DNA of 64,000 nt, taken from contig NZ_CP029254.1 of the NCBI RefSeq assembly GCF_003122365.1, positions 62,001-126,000 of the forward strand. Reading direction: 5' to 3'. Shown in pieces: positions 51,962-62,800 of this stretch. This DNA comes from Streptomyces spongiicola (GTDB lineage: Bacteria > Actinomycetota > Actinomycetes > Streptomycetales > Streptomycetaceae). The translations under genes and the position numbers were made by a program. Each line of letters opens with the position of its first letter. Positions within the stretch are counted from its first letter, which is position 1. The notes beneath the pieces were generated by a model that was given only the letters and a program-made list of their open reading frames with translations, was not told where the DNA came from and ran no database searches.

Positions 51962-54900
51962 ATGATGAATTCGGTAGAGCGCAATGTGGACCTGGTCATC
52001 GGAATCACCCCCTTCGGTGAACCTGACGCCCGCCTCGCCACCGCGGTGAGCCGCGCCGGTGGGCTCGGAGTGCTCGACCTGGGGCAGGGCGACCGGAGGG
52101 CGAGAGATGCCCTGGCGGCGGTGCGCCGATGGGCACCCGGGCGCTACGGCGTGCGGATCGGCCCCCGCTGCCGGCCCGGCCCCGGGGAACTCCTCCCGGA
52201 ACTCGGCTCCCCGGGCGGTCCGGACACGGTGGTGCTCGCGCCGGACTCCTCCTGGGGTCCGTCCGCGGTCCCGCCGGACATCCGGCTCCGCGTACTGGTG
52301 GAGGTGACCGGGCCGGAGTCGGCCCGCCGTGCCGTGGACTCCGGGGCCGACGGCCTGATCGCACGCGGCAGCGAGTGCGGGGGCCCCGTCGGCGAGCTGA
52401 GCACCTTCGTACTGCTCCAGCAGCTCCTCTCGGCGGACGGGCCGGGGGTTCCGGTGTGGGCCTGCGGCGGGATCGCACCGCGCACCGCGGCGGCCGCCGT
52501 GGTGGGCGGGGCCGCCGGGGTGGTGCTGGACACCCAGCTTGCCCTGCTGGCCGAGTCGCAGCTGCCCGGGGAGGCCGCGGCGCTCCTGCGGACGGCCGAC
52601 GGCTCGCAGACCGTGGTGTCCGGCGGCCGCCGTACGCTGCGCCGGCGCGGCCCCGCCGGGCGGTCCGCGGGCACCGGCGACGCGTCCGACCAGCCCCCCG
52701 GCCTGCCCGCGGGGCAGGACGCCGGCCTCGCGGCCCTGTTCGCCGAGCGCTGGGGGGACGCCGGCCGCGCGGTCCGCGCGGTGGCCGGTGCCGTGCGGGA
52801 CGCCGTGACCGACGGCGCGGGCGACGGCGCCGCGGTCCGGGCCCTGGGGCCGGACTCGCCGATGAGCCGGGCCCTCGGGACCCGGCTGCCGGTCGCCCAG
52901 GGCCCGATGACCCGGGTGAGCGACGGCGCCGATTTCGCCGCCGCCGTCGCCGGCGACGGGGCTCTGCCCTTCATCGCCCTCGCGCTCGCGGGTGCGGAGC
53001 GCTCGACGGCGATGCTGGAGCAGGCACGGCAGGTCCTGCACGGCAGGCCCTGGGGGGTCGGCATCCTGGGTTTCGCGCCCGAGGAGACGAGGGCCGCCCA
53101 GCTGGCCGCGGTCCGGGCGGCCGGTCCCACCCACGCGATCGTGGCGGGCGGCCGGCCGTCCCAGGCCCGGATGCTGGAGGAGGCCGGGATCAAGGCGTTC
53201 CTCCACGTGCCCTCGCCGGGCCTGCTGCGGCAGTTCCTCGACGCCGGTGCCCGCCGGTTCGTCTTCGAGGGCGCCGAGTGCGGCGGCCATGTCGGCCCCC
53301 GCAACAGCTTCCCCCTCTGGGAGGCCCAGCTGGCGGTGCTGGAGGACTTCCTCGACGGGCTCGCCCGGCAGGGGGACGAGCAGGCGCGGGCCACCGCCGG
53401 GCGGATCGAGGTCTTCCTCGCGGGCGGCATCCACGACGAGCGCTCCGCCGCGATGGCGGCCGCGCTCGCCGCCCCGCTGACCGCGCGCGGCTGCGCGGTG
53501 GGCACCCTGATGGGCACGGCGTACCTGTTCACCGAGGAGGCGGTCGCCCACGGCGCCGTCCGGCCGCTCTTCCAGCGCCGGGTGCTGGAGGCTGAACGCA
53601 CCTCGCTCCTGGAGACGGCGCCCGGCCATGCCACCCGCTGTGTGCCGAGCCCGTTCAGCGAGTCGTTCGGCGCCCTGTCGGTCCGCATGCGCGAGGAGGG
53701 ACTCGCCGAACGGGAGGTCTGGGAGCGGCTGGAGCGGCTGAACGTCGGCAGGCTGCGGATCGCGGCCAAGGGCGTGGAGCGCACCGCCGAAGGCGGCCTC
53801 GGGACGGTCGGCGAGGAACGCCAGCTCGCGGAGGGAATGTTCATGGCCGGCGAGGTGGCGGTGCTGAGGTCGGCCACCACCACCCTCGCGGGGCTGCACT
53901 CCGCCGTCACCGAGGGCGCGGCGCGCTTCCTCACCGACCGGGCATCCGCACTGGCGTCCGGCACCGGGCTCGGCGGGCGGGCGGAAGCCCGGACCCGACC
54001 GGAGCCGCCGCGCCCGTTGGACGTCGCGGTGGTCGGCATGGCCTGCATGTTCCCGGGTGCACCCGACCTGGCGTCGTTCTGGGCCAACGTCCTCGACGGG
54101 GTCGACTCGGTCGGGGAAGTGCCCCGCGACCGCTGGGATCCCGATGTGCACGGCGTCGAGGCGGGCGGTGCGGTCATCTCCCGCTGGGGCGGGTTCCTGC
54201 CTCCGATCCCCTTCGACGCACTGCGCTACGGCATCCCTCCCGCCTCTCTGGGCAGCATCGAGCCCGTGCAGCTGCTGGCCCTCGAGGCCGCGCGGCGGGC
54301 GCTGGACGACGCGGGGCTGGGTGACGGCGGCAGGACCTTCGACCGCACGCGGACGGGTGTGGTGTTCGGCGCCGAGCCGGGCAGCGACCTGTCCCACGCG
54401 ACCACGCTGCGCGCGGTGCTCCCCTCGTACCTCGGCGAGGTGCCGAAGGGCCTGGAGGAGCAGTTGCCGCCGCTGACCGAGGACTCGTTCCCCGGGATGC
54501 TCGCCAATGTGATCTCCGGGCGGATAGCGAACCGGCTCGACCTGGGCGGGCCGAACTTCACCGTCGACGCGGCCTGCGCCTCCTCCCTCGCGGCGGTGGA
54601 CGTCGCCTGCAAGGAACTGGTCGCGGGCACCAGCGACATCATGCTGTGCGGAGGCGCCGACCTGCACAACGGCATCAACGACTATCTGCTGTTCTCCTCG
54701 GTGCACGCCCTCTCCCCCACGGGCCGCTGCCGGGCCTTCGACGGCTCGGCCGACGGGATCACCCTCGGGGAGGGCGTGGCGTGCGTGGTGCTGAAGCGGC
54801 TGGCCGACGCGGAGCGGGACGGCGACCGCGTGTACGGGGTGGTCAAGGGCATCGGCAGCTCCAGTGACGGCCGGTCCCTGGGGCTGACGGCGCCGCGCCC

Positions 54901-57900
54901 CGAGGGGCAGCGCAGGGCCCTGGAGCGGGCGCACCGCAACGCGGGGACATCGCCCGCCGAGGTGGGGCTGGTGGAGGCCCACGGGACGGGCACCGTCGTC
55001 GGCGACAGAACCGAACTGGGCGTCCTCACCGAGGTGTTCGAGGAGGCGGGCGCCGCCCCGGGCGGCTGTGTCCTGGGGTCGGTCAAGTCCCAGATCGGGC
55101 ACACCAAGTGCGCTGCGGGCCTGGCCGGGCTGATCAAGACGGTGATGGCCCTGCACACCGGCGTACGGCCGCCCACCCTGCACCTGGAGCGGCCCAACGC
55201 CGCCTGGGAGGAGGACCGCGGCCCGTTCGTCTTCCACCGCGAGGCGCTGCCGTGGGCCGCGCCACCCGAGCGGCGGATGGCGGGCCTGAGCGCGTTCGGC
55301 TTCGGAGGCACCAACTTCCATGTGGTGCTCGGCGCTCACGGCGGCGGGGCGCCGCCCCCGCACGGGCGTGCCGCGTGGCCCGCGGAGCTGTTCCTGTTCC
55401 GCGGGGCGGACGCGGCGGCCGCCCGCCGGGCCGCGGAGTGGCTGCTGCAGACGGCTTCGCCGGCCGGGGACGGGACCGGCGGGTGGCGGCTGCGGGATCT
55501 GGCGCTCGCCGCGTCGCGGCGCGCCGAGACGGACCGGGGCCCGGTGCGGATCGCCGTCGTGGCGGAGGATCCCGAGGGGCTGCGCCTGCGGTTGCGGCGC
55601 GCCCTGGACGGTGAACACGATCCGGCTGCCGGTGTCCACCTCGCCGATGACGAGGCGCCGGCCGCGGGCGCCCCCGGCACGGCGGACGCAGTGGGCGCAG
55701 TGGGCGCAGTGGGCGCAGTGGGCGCAGTGGGCGCAGTGGGCGCAGTGGGCGCAGTGGGCGCAGTGCGTACGGTTGGCGCGGCGAAAACGGCCGGCACAGC
55801 GGAAACGGCGGGAACGGCCGGCGCGGCGGACGATGGGCCCCGGAGCGGGCGCGGCGTGGGCAGGGTCGCCTTCCTCTTCCCCGGGCAGGGCAGCCAGCGT
55901 ACGGGCATGTTCGCCGGCCTCTTCGGTGCCTTCCCCGAGTTGCAGCACCTGCTGGCGCTCGACGGCGGCACGTCGTCCGCGCTGTATCCCCCGGCCGCCT
56001 TCACGGAGGCGGCGAGCGGGCGCCGCACCGCCGCCCTCACCGACACCCGGGCAGCGCAGCCGGCGCTCGGCATGGCGGGCCTCGCCGCTTACACGCTGCT
56101 GAACCGGGCCGGGGTCGTCCCCGACATGGCGGCGGGCCACAGCTACGGGGAACTGGTCGCCCTGAGCGCCGCCGGGGTGGTGGATCCCGAGACCCTGCTG
56201 ACGCTCAGCTCGGAACGGGCCGCCGCGATCCTCGCGGCGGCCGGGGACGACCCGGGGGCCATGGCGGCGGTGGCCGCCTCCCCGGCTGACGTCGAGCGGA
56301 TCCTGGGCACCACCGGCAGCCGCGGCGAGGGCCGCGGCGGACACGGCGGCGACGGCGCGCCCGGCGGACTCCCGGACGGCGGACTCCCGGACGGCGGACT
56401 CCCGGACGGCGGACTCCCGGACGGCGGACTCCCGGACGGCGGGCTCCTGGGCGGCGGGCTCGTCGTGGCCAACCGCAACACACCGCGGCAGACGGTGGTC
56501 TCCGGTCCCACCGCCGCGGTCGACACCGCGCTGCGGCTGCTGCGCGACGCCGGACTCGGGGCGAAGCGCCTGCCGGTGGCGTGCGCTTTCCACAGCCCGC
56601 TGGTCGCGGCGGCGGGTGAGCGGTTCGCCCGGACGCTGAGTGAACACCCGCTGCGGGCACCGGAGTTCCCGGTGTGGTCGAACCGTACCGCGGCGCCCTA
56701 CCCGGCCTCCCCCGGCGGGATCCGCGCGGAACTGGCCGCGCAGATCGGTGCGCCCGTGCGGTTCGCCGAGCAGGTCGAGGCGATGTACGCGGCAGGAGCC
56801 CGGGTCTTCGTCGAGTGCGGCCCGGGAAGAGCGCTGACCGGGCTGGTGGCCGACATCCTCGGGGACCGGCCGCATCTGACCGTCGCCTGCGCTCCCCGGC
56901 CGGGGAGCGGACTGCCGGACCTCCTCGACGCGCTGGCCCGGCTCGCGGTGGCCGGGCTGCCGGTCGCCACCGGATGGATGTTCCGCGGACGCGACGCGGT
57001 GGACCCGAGCCGGGCCGGGCGCGAGCGGCCCGCCGGATGGACGGTCGACGGACACCTCGTCCGTGCCGCGTCCGGTGAACTCCTGCCCGGTGCGCTGGCA
57101 CCGGCCCGACGTGTCGCGGAGGCGACTGTGACGAGTCAACACGGGGGCTGGGCGGGCGAGGACGCCGCGACCGGCCGGGACGCGCTGGTCTCGGAGTTCC
57201 TGCGGACGAGCAGGGAGATGGTGGCGGCGCAACGCGACGTCCTGCTGACGTACTTCGGCGGCCGGGCGTCCGGCGACCCGCTTCCCGCCCCGGCGGCCGA
57301 CCCCTCCGCGTCCGCCACGCCCGCGCGCAGCCCGTATACACGGGACAGCGGCACCACCACCGGGAGGATTCCGGGGCCGCAGCCGGGGACGCCGGGTACT
57401 GCGGAGACGGCGGGAACGGCGGAGACGGCGGGAACGGCCGCCTCCGGCGGCGACGCGGAGGCGGCCGTGCCGCGGTCCGGCGCCGACGTGCTGCACATGA
57501 TCGTGGACATCATCAGTGAGCGCACGGGCTATCCGGCCGACATGGTCGAGCCCGGTCTCGACCTGGAAGCGGATCTGAGCATCGACTCGATCAAGCGGAC
57601 CGAGATCGTCGGAGAGCTGGCCGGACGGCTGGCCGCGGCCGGGGCGATGCCGGCGGACAGCGGTCCGCTGGACGACACCGCGATGGAGGAGCTGTCCCGG
57701 GCGAGGACCGCCGAGACCCTCGCTGCGAGGATCCGCGCCCTGCTGCCGGATGCCGGGGAGGAGGCGTGCGACGGGCCCGCGGCCCCCGTGGCCCTGCGGT
57801 CACCGCTGCCTGCCGCAGTGCCTGCCGCCACCGGGGACGTGGACGCCGACGGGCCGGTTCCGGCGGCCGTCCCGTTCCCGTTCCCGGCCCCGGCGGGGCC

Positions 57901-59884
57901 GGGAGAGCGACCGCATCCCTCGGACCTCTCCCGTGCCGCGGACGCCGCGGACGCCATAAACCCCGCAGACGCCATAAACCCCGCAGACGCCATCAGCCCC
58001 GGGAACCCCGGGGACGCCTGGAACGCCGAACAGACCGGGGTGTTCAAGGACGCCCGGAGCACCGGGAACGCAGGAAGCATCGGGAACGCCGGGAACGCCG
58101 GGGACACCCCGGACGCAGGGGACTTCAGGGGCCTCTCGGACCCCGCGGGCACCGCCGGCCCCTCGAAGACCGCAGGCACCCCGGGCACCGCCGACCCGTC
58201 GGAGACCGCAAGCCCCGCGGGCACCGCCGACCCGTCGGAGACCGCAAGCCCCGCAGGCACCGCCGACCCGTCGGAGACCGCGGGCAGCGGGAACACCGCG
58301 GACTCCGTCGGCACCGGGGCGACCGGAGCGGCGCAGGCCCCCCCGGCCGCGGCGGTCCCCCCGGTCGCGGCGCCGAGACGCCTCCGGGCGCGGAAGGTGC
58401 CCCTGGCCGGCGGTCCGGGGGCGACGGCGCCCGCGGCCCTGCGGGGAAGGCGGTTCGCACTGCTCGGCGACGGGGACGGCGCGCTCGCCGGGACCGCGGG
58501 TGCGCTCGCGGCGGAGCTGGAGCGGCACGGGGCCCTGCCCGTCGTCCTCGGCACCGGGCGGGAGCCGCTGCCGCCGGAGGGCCTCGACCCGTTCGACGGC
58601 ATCGTCCTCCTCGACCCGCTGGCGGTGTCCGGACCGCCGGTCCTGCCGGCCGCCTTCCAGTCCGTGAAGGCCGCGCTGGCCTGCCGTCCCGCACGGCTGG
58701 TGGCCGTACGGCTGGCCGAGGAGGGCCGGGCGGCCGGGCGTTCGGCGGGGCTGCGCGGGCTCTTCCGCACCATCGCCCGGGAGTACCCGGACACCGAGGC
58801 GACGGTGCTCGACCTCGACCCGGGCGGCGGGGCCGGTCGGCTGCGCACGCCGGACGGCGCCGCCGCCGCGGTCGTCGAGGAGCTGGGTGCCGCCGGCGGC
58901 ACGCCGGTCGTCGTGCGTGACGCCGACGGCCGTCACGGGTGGGAGCTGGCCGAGGCACCCTTGGGGCTGACGGCGCTGACCGGCGCGGGACCGGCCGGGG
59001 AGGGGGCGGCCGAAGCGGCGGCGCTGGGCCTCGACGAGGACTCCGTCGTCCTGTTCACCGGCGGGGCCCGGGGCATCACGGCGGCCTGCGCCGTCGCGCT
59101 GGCACGCGCCTCCCGTTGCCGCGTCGAACTGCTCGGCAGGACTCCCGCTCCCACCGGACCGGAGGACCCGCTGACGGCGGCGGCCCGCGACCGGTCGGCC
59201 CTGCGCAGCGTGCTCGCCGCACAGGGCGGCTACGGCTCCCCCGCCGACGTCGACCGGGCGGCCGGACTGCTCCTCGCACAGCGGGAGATATCCGCGACCC
59301 TGACCGCGCTCGAGGCCGCCGGGAGCCGGGTCCGCTACCGCGGTGCCGACTGCCGCGACTCCGCGGCCGTACTCCAGGCGGTGAAGGAGATCCACGCCGA
59401 CCACGGGCGCCTCGACGGGGTCGTCCACGCGGCGGGGGTCATCGAGGACCGGCTCATCGCCGACAAGTCCGCCGAGTCCTTCGAGCGGGTCTACCGCACC
59501 AAGGCCGACGGGGCCGCCGCGCTGCTCTCGGCCCTCGACGAACTCCCCGACGGCGGGCCCTCGTTCGTGGTGCTGTTCGGCAGCATCTCCGCGGTGCTCG
59601 GCAACCGGGGCCAGGCGGACTACGCGGCGGCCAACGACGCCCTGGAGACCCTCGGCGACCAGTGGGGAGCCCGTACCGGACGGCGGGCGCTGACGGTCCA
59701 CTGGGGCCCATGGGCCCCCGGCGGCCTCCACACCGGGATGGTCCAGCCGGAACTCGCCCGGGCCTACGCCGAGCGCGGGATCACCCTCATCGACCCCGAG
59801 GAGGGGCCACTCGCACTGCTACGGGAACTCGCCTGGGGCGGCCCGGAGACCGGGGCGGTCGTCCACACCGCCTCGGAGTGGTGA
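51962..59884 (+). CDS. PUFA/secondary-lipid-type synthase I: NPD-NPD-KS-AT-ACP-KR
   Basis: 2640-residue iterative type I synthase. Two nitronate-monooxygenase-like flavin domains (about 1-225 and 270-620; the second resembles PfaD enoyl reductase). KS about 685-1110: Cys872 (DAACASS), His1007 (EAHGTGT), His1047 (IGHTKCA). AT about 1300-1635: Ser1394 (GHSYGE). One ACP about 1841-1930: Ser1876 (LSIDSIKR, PUFA-type phosphopantetheine site). KR about 2160-2640: FTGGARGIT at 2365, Tyr2554. Long Ala/Gly/Pro linkers carry tandem repeats. ATG 51962 was chosen since upstream codons lack homology. The domain set suggests a long-chain unsaturated or hydroxylated acyl product. Confidence 0.9.
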   Translation: MMNSVERNVDLVIGITPFGEPDARLATAVSRAGGLGVLDLGQGDRRARDALAAVRRWAPGRYGVRIGPRCRPGPGELLPELGSPGGPDTVVLAPDSSWGPSAVPPDIRLRVLVEVTGPESARRAVDSGADGLIARGSECGGPVGELSTFVLLQQLLSADGPGVPVWACGGIAPRTAAAAVVGGAAGVVLDTQLALLAESQLPGEAAALLRTADGSQTVVSGGRRTLRRRGPAGRSAGTGDASDQPPGLPAGQDAGLAALFAERWGDAGRAVRAVAGAVRDAVTDGAGDGAAVRALGPDSPMSRALGTRLPVAQGPMTRVSDGADFAAAVAGDGALPFIALALAGAERSTAMLEQARQVLHGRPWGVGILGFAPEETRAAQLAAVRAAGPTHAIVAGGRPSQARMLEEAGIKAFLHVPSPGLLRQFLDAGARRFVFEGAECGGHVGPRNSFPLWEAQLAVLEDFLDGLARQGDEQARATAGRIEVFLAGGIHDERSAAMAAALAAPLTARGCAVGTLMGTAYLFTEEAVAHGAVRPLFQRRVLEAERTSLLETAPGHATRCVPSPFSESFGALSVRMREEGLAEREVWERLERLNVGRLRIAAKGVERTAEGGLGTVGEERQLAEGMFMAGEVAVLRSATTTLAGLHSAVTEGAARFLTDRASALASGTGLGGRAEARTRPEPPRPLDVAVVGMACMFPGAPDLASFWANVLDGVDSVGEVPRDRWDPDVHGVEAGGAVISRWGGFLPPIPFDALRYGIPPASLGSIEPVQLLALEAARRALDDAGLGDGGRTFDRTRTGVVFGAEPGSDLSHATTLRAVLPSYLGEVPKGLEEQLPPLTEDSFPGMLANVISGRIANRLDLGGPNFTVDAACASSLAAVDVACKELVAGTSDIMLCGGADLHNGINDYLLFSSVHALSPTGRCRAFDGSADGITLGEGVACVVLKRLADAERDGDRVYGVVKGIGSSSDGRSLGLTAPRPEGQRRALERAHRNAGTSPAEVGLVEAHGTGTVVGDRTELGVLTEVFEEAGAAPGGCVLGSVKSQIGHTKCAAGLAGLIKTVMALHTGVRPPTLHLERPNAAWEEDRGPFVFHREALPWAAPPERRMAGLSAFGFGGTNFHVVLGAHGGGAPPPHGRAAWPAELFLFRGADAAAARRAAEWLLQTASPAGDGTGGWRLRDLALAASRRAETDRGPVRIAVVAEDPEGLRLRLRRALDGEHDPAAGVHLADDEAPAAGAPGTADAVGAVGAVGAVGAVGAVGAVGAVGAVRTVGAAKTAGTAETAGTAGAADDGPRSGRGVGRVAFLFPGQGSQRTGMFAGLFGAFPELQHLLALDGGTSSALYPPAAFTEAASGRRTAALTDTRAAQPALGMAGLAAYTLLNRAGVVPDMAAGHSYGELVALSAAGVVDPETLLTLSSERAAAILAAAGDDPGAMAAVAASPADVERILGTTGSRGEGRGGHGGDGAPGGLPDGGLPDGGLPDGGLPDGGLPDGGLLGGGLVVANRNTPRQTVVSGPTAAVDTALRLLRDAGLGAKRLPVACAFHSPLVAAAGERFARTLSEHPLRAPEFPVWSNRTAAPYPASPGGIRAELAAQIGAPVRFAEQVEAMYAAGARVFVECGPGRALTGLVADILGDRPHLTVACAPRPGSGLPDLLDALARLAVAGLPVATGWMFRGRDAVDPSRAGRERPAGWTVDGHLVRAASGELLPGALAPARRVAEATVTSQHGGWAGEDAATGRDALVSEFLRTSREMVAAQRDVLLTYFGGRASGDPLPAPAADPSASATPARSPYTRDSGTTTGRIPGPQPGTPGTAETAGTAETAGTAASGGDAEAAVPRSGADVLHMIVDIISERTGYPADMVEPGLDLEADLSIDSIKRTEIVGELAGRLAAAGAMPADSGPLDDTAMEELSRARTAETLAARIRALLPDAGEEACDGPAAPVALRSPLPAAVPAATGDVDADGPVPAAVPFPFPAPAGPGERPHPSDLSRAADAADAINPADAINPADAISPGNPGDAWNAEQTGVFKDARSTGNAGSIGNAGNAGDTPDAGDFRGLSDPAGTAGPSKTAGTPGTADPSETASPAGTADPSETASPAGTADPSETAGSGNTADSVGTGATGAAQAPPAAAVPPVAAPRRLRARKVPLAGGPGATAPAALRGRRFALLGDGDGALAGTAGALAAELERHGALPVVLGTGREPLPPEGLDPFDGIVLLDPLAVSGPPVLPAAFQSVKAALACRPARLVAVRLAEEGRAAGRSAGLRGLFRTIAREYPDTEATVLDLDPGGGAGRLRTPDGAAAAVVEELGAAGGTPVVVRDADGRHGWELAEAPLGLTALTGAGPAGEGAAEAAALGLDEDSVVLFTGGARGITAACAVALARASRCRVELLGRTPAPTGPEDPLTAAARDRSALRSVLAAQGGYGSPADVDRAAGLLLAQREISATLTALEAAGSRVRYRGADCRDSAAVLQAVKEIHADHGRLDGVVHAAGVIEDRLIADKSAESFERVYRTKADGAAALLSALDELPDGGPSFVVLFGSISAVLGNRGQADYAAANDALETLGDQWGARTGRRALTVHWGPWAPGGLHTGMVQPELARAYAERGITLIDPEEGPLALLRELAWGGPETGAVVHTASEW
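55688..55768 (+). repeat. 9-bp coding repeat GCAGTGGGC
   Basis: Eight exact copies and one variant encode (Ala-Val-Gly)n in the linker between KS and AT. Confidence 0.95.
56363..56452 (+). repeat. 15-bp coding repeat GGCGGACTCCCGGAC inside the AT domain
   Basis: Five exact copies and a sixth variant encode (Gly-Gly-Leu-Pro-Asp)n between the AT segments AASPADVERIL and VVANRNTPRQTVVSG, i.e. within the folded AT domain rather than a linker. Confidence 0.95.
57950..58300 (+). repeat. Repeats in the ACP-KR linker
   Basis: An 18-bp unit encoding AINPAD is duplicated near 57954-57990, and a 45-bp unit encoding TADPSETASPAG recurs two to three times near 58185-58285. The whole 200-residue linker is low complexity. 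Confidence 0.85.
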
Positions 59885-59885
59885 C

Positions 59886-62800
59886 ATGGCCGAGGGAGGG
59901 GCGCGTGCCGGTGCGGACCGGGCCGCGGGCGGCGGGCGCGCCGAGCCGGCCCGCGGCGGCGGCCGCGGTGTCCCCGTCGCCATCACGGGAATGGCCGTTC
60001 TGCTGCCGGGAGCCGGCGATCTGACGGCGTACTGGCGCAACCTGGCCGCCGGGGCCGACGCCATCGGCGAGGTGCCCGAGGGCCGCTGGGACGCCGCGTA
60101 CTACCGTCCCGGAGAGGCGGCCGGGCCTGCCGCGGCGGACCGGGTGTACTGCCGGCGCGGCGGCTTCGTGGACGGGCTGGCGGACGTGGACGTGGCCCGC
60201 TTCGGCATCATGCCCAGCTCGGTGTCCGGTACCGAACCCGACCAGCTGATAGCGCTCCAGGTGGCCGCCTCCGCCATCGCCGACGCGGGTGGCGGGGACC
60301 GGTTGCCGGCCCGTGAGCGGGTCGGCGTCGTACTGGGCCGGGGCGGCTATCTGACGCCGGGGCTGGTCCGCCTCGACCAGCGGGTGCGCACCGCGGCCCA
60401 ACTGGTGCGCACGCTCGGGGAACTGCTCCCGGACCTCGCACCCGAGCAGCTCGCCCGGGTGCGGGAGGCGTTCACCGAGCGCCTGGGTCCCGACCGGCCG
60501 GAGAACGCCATCGGCCTGGTCCCCAATCTGGCGGCCTCCCGGCTGGCCAACCGGCTCGACCTGCGCGGGCCCGCCTACACGGTGGACGCCGCCTGCGCCT
60601 CCTCGCTCGTCGCCGTGGACCAGGCGGTGGGCGAGCTGGCGTCCGGACGGTGCGACGTGGTCCTCGCGGGCGGTGTGCACCACTGCCACGACATCACGCT
60701 GTGGAGCGTCTTCTCGCAACTGCGCGCGCTGTCGCCGAGTCAGCGCATCCGCCCCTTCCACCGGGACGCGGACGGCATCCTCATCGGCGAGGGCACGGGC
60801 GTGGTCGTGCTGAAGCGGCTGGCGGACGCCGAGCGGGACGGGGACCGGATCTACGCGGTCGTCACGGGCACCGCGGTCGGCAGCGACGGGCGTACGGCCG
60901 GTCTGGCCAGCCCCGATCCGCGCGGCCAGGTCCGCGCCGTGCGGCAGGCGTGGGAGGCGGCCGGGCTGGACCCCGCCGCGCCGGGGTCGGTCGGCCTGCT
61001 GGAGGCGCACGGCACGGCCACCCCCGCCGGCGACACGGCCGAACTGCACACGCTGAGGGAGGTGTTCGGGCCGCCGGACGGGCGGGACGGCCGCAGCGGC
61101 GAGGGCGGCGAAGGCGGCCGGACGGCCGTGATCGGCTCGGTGAAGTCGATGATCGGCCACGCGATGCCGGCCGCGGGGGTCGCCGGCCTGGTCAAGGCGG
61201 CTCTCGCCGTGCACCACGCGACACTGCTGCCGACCCTGCACTGCGACGATCCGCATCCCGCGCTCGCCGGCACCCGGTTCCGTCCGCTCGCCGAGGCTGC
61301 GCCCTGGGAGCCGGGCCCCGGGGGCACTCCGCGCCGGGCGGCGGTGAACGCCTTCGGGTTCGGCGGGATCAACGCCCATGTCGTCCTCGAACAGGCACCG
61401 GAGGTACGGCCGTTCACGGCCGCGCCGGGAGGGCGGGCCGCGTTCCCGGCGGCCGCCGGCGGGGTGCCGGGCGGTCCGGGCCGGGCACCGGCGGTCACCG
61501 CCGTGGCGGAGCCGGAGCGCGTGCTGCTGCTGGACGCCGGTACACCGGAAGGCCTCGCCGCGCGGCTGGACGCAGACGACTCCACCGTGCTGGCGTCGGT
61601 GCCCGGCCCCGCGGAACGACCCGCAGAACGACCCGCAGAACGGCCAGCAGAACGACCCGCCGGGCGGCCCGTCGGGCGGACGCGACTGGGGATCGTCGAC
61701 CCGACGCCGAAGCGGCTGGCACTCGCCCGCCGGGTGGCCGCCAAGGGCCGGGCGTGGCACGGCCGCGGTGATGTGTGGTTCTCCCCGTACCCGCTGCTCG
61801 GCGGCGAGCGGCCGGGCCGGATCGCCTTCGTCTTCCCCGGACTGGAGGCCGAGTTCGAGCCCCGCGTCGACGATGTCGCCGAGCGCTTCGGGCCCACCGG
61901 ATCGGGTCCGCGGAGCGGCGCGGCGGCAGCCCGGGTCGGCGACGTCGGCCGGCACGGGCTGGGCGTGGTCGCGGTGGGCAGGCTGCTGGACACGGCGCTG
62001 CGCCGGATGGGCGTGGTGCCGGAGGCGGTGGCCGGGCACAGCATCGGCGAGTGGACGGCGATGGCGGCCGCGGGCCTGTACGCCGAGGGCGCCGTCGACG
62101 ACTTCATGGCCTCGCTCGACCCGGACTCGGTGAAGGTGCCGGACCTCGCCTTCGCCGCGGTGGGCGCCTCGGCCGACCGGGTCCTGGCGGGTCTGGCGGC
62201 CCTCGGGCTGCCGGTGACCCTGTCCCACGACAACGCGCCGAGCCAGTCGATGGTCTGCGGACCGCCGGACGCGGTCGGGGAGTTCGTGCGCGCCTTCCGC
62301 GCGCAGGGCGTGCTGTGCCGCGTGCTGCCGTTCCGCTCGGGATTCCACACGCCCATGCTGAGGCCCTCGCTGGGGCCGTTCCGCGCCGCGGCCGGGCGCT
62401 TCGCACTGCACCCGCCGACCGTGCCGGTCTGGTCGGGTACGACGGCGTCCCCCTTCCCCGGTGACGAGGCCGCGATCCGCGAGCTGTTCGTCCGCCATCT
62501 GCTGGAGCCGGTGCGCTTCCGCCAGTTGACGGAGGCGCTGTACGCGGCGGGGTTCCGCGTCTTCGTCCAGGTCGGTACGGGGGCTCTGGCGTCGCTCGTC
62601 GGGGACACGCTGGCGGGCCGGGACCATCTCGCCGTCGCCGCCAACTCGCCGCACCGCCCGGGCCTGGCCCAGCTGAGACGTGTCGCGGTGGCCCTTTGGA
62701 CGGCGGGCGCGCCGGTCGACCCCGGCGTGGTCGACCGGCGCGGCACCGGATCGGCCGGGGCGCCGGAGCGCCGGGCCCGCGGCACCCTCCCCGATGCCGG

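Noticed and set aside
51836..57496. Very long open frame of 1886 codons on the minus strand, antisense to the synthase
   Set aside because: It mirrors the third-position GC bias of the plus-strand gene, has low-complexity Arg/Gly/Ala composition and no recognisable domain, while the plus strand shows KS, AT, ACP and KR motifs.
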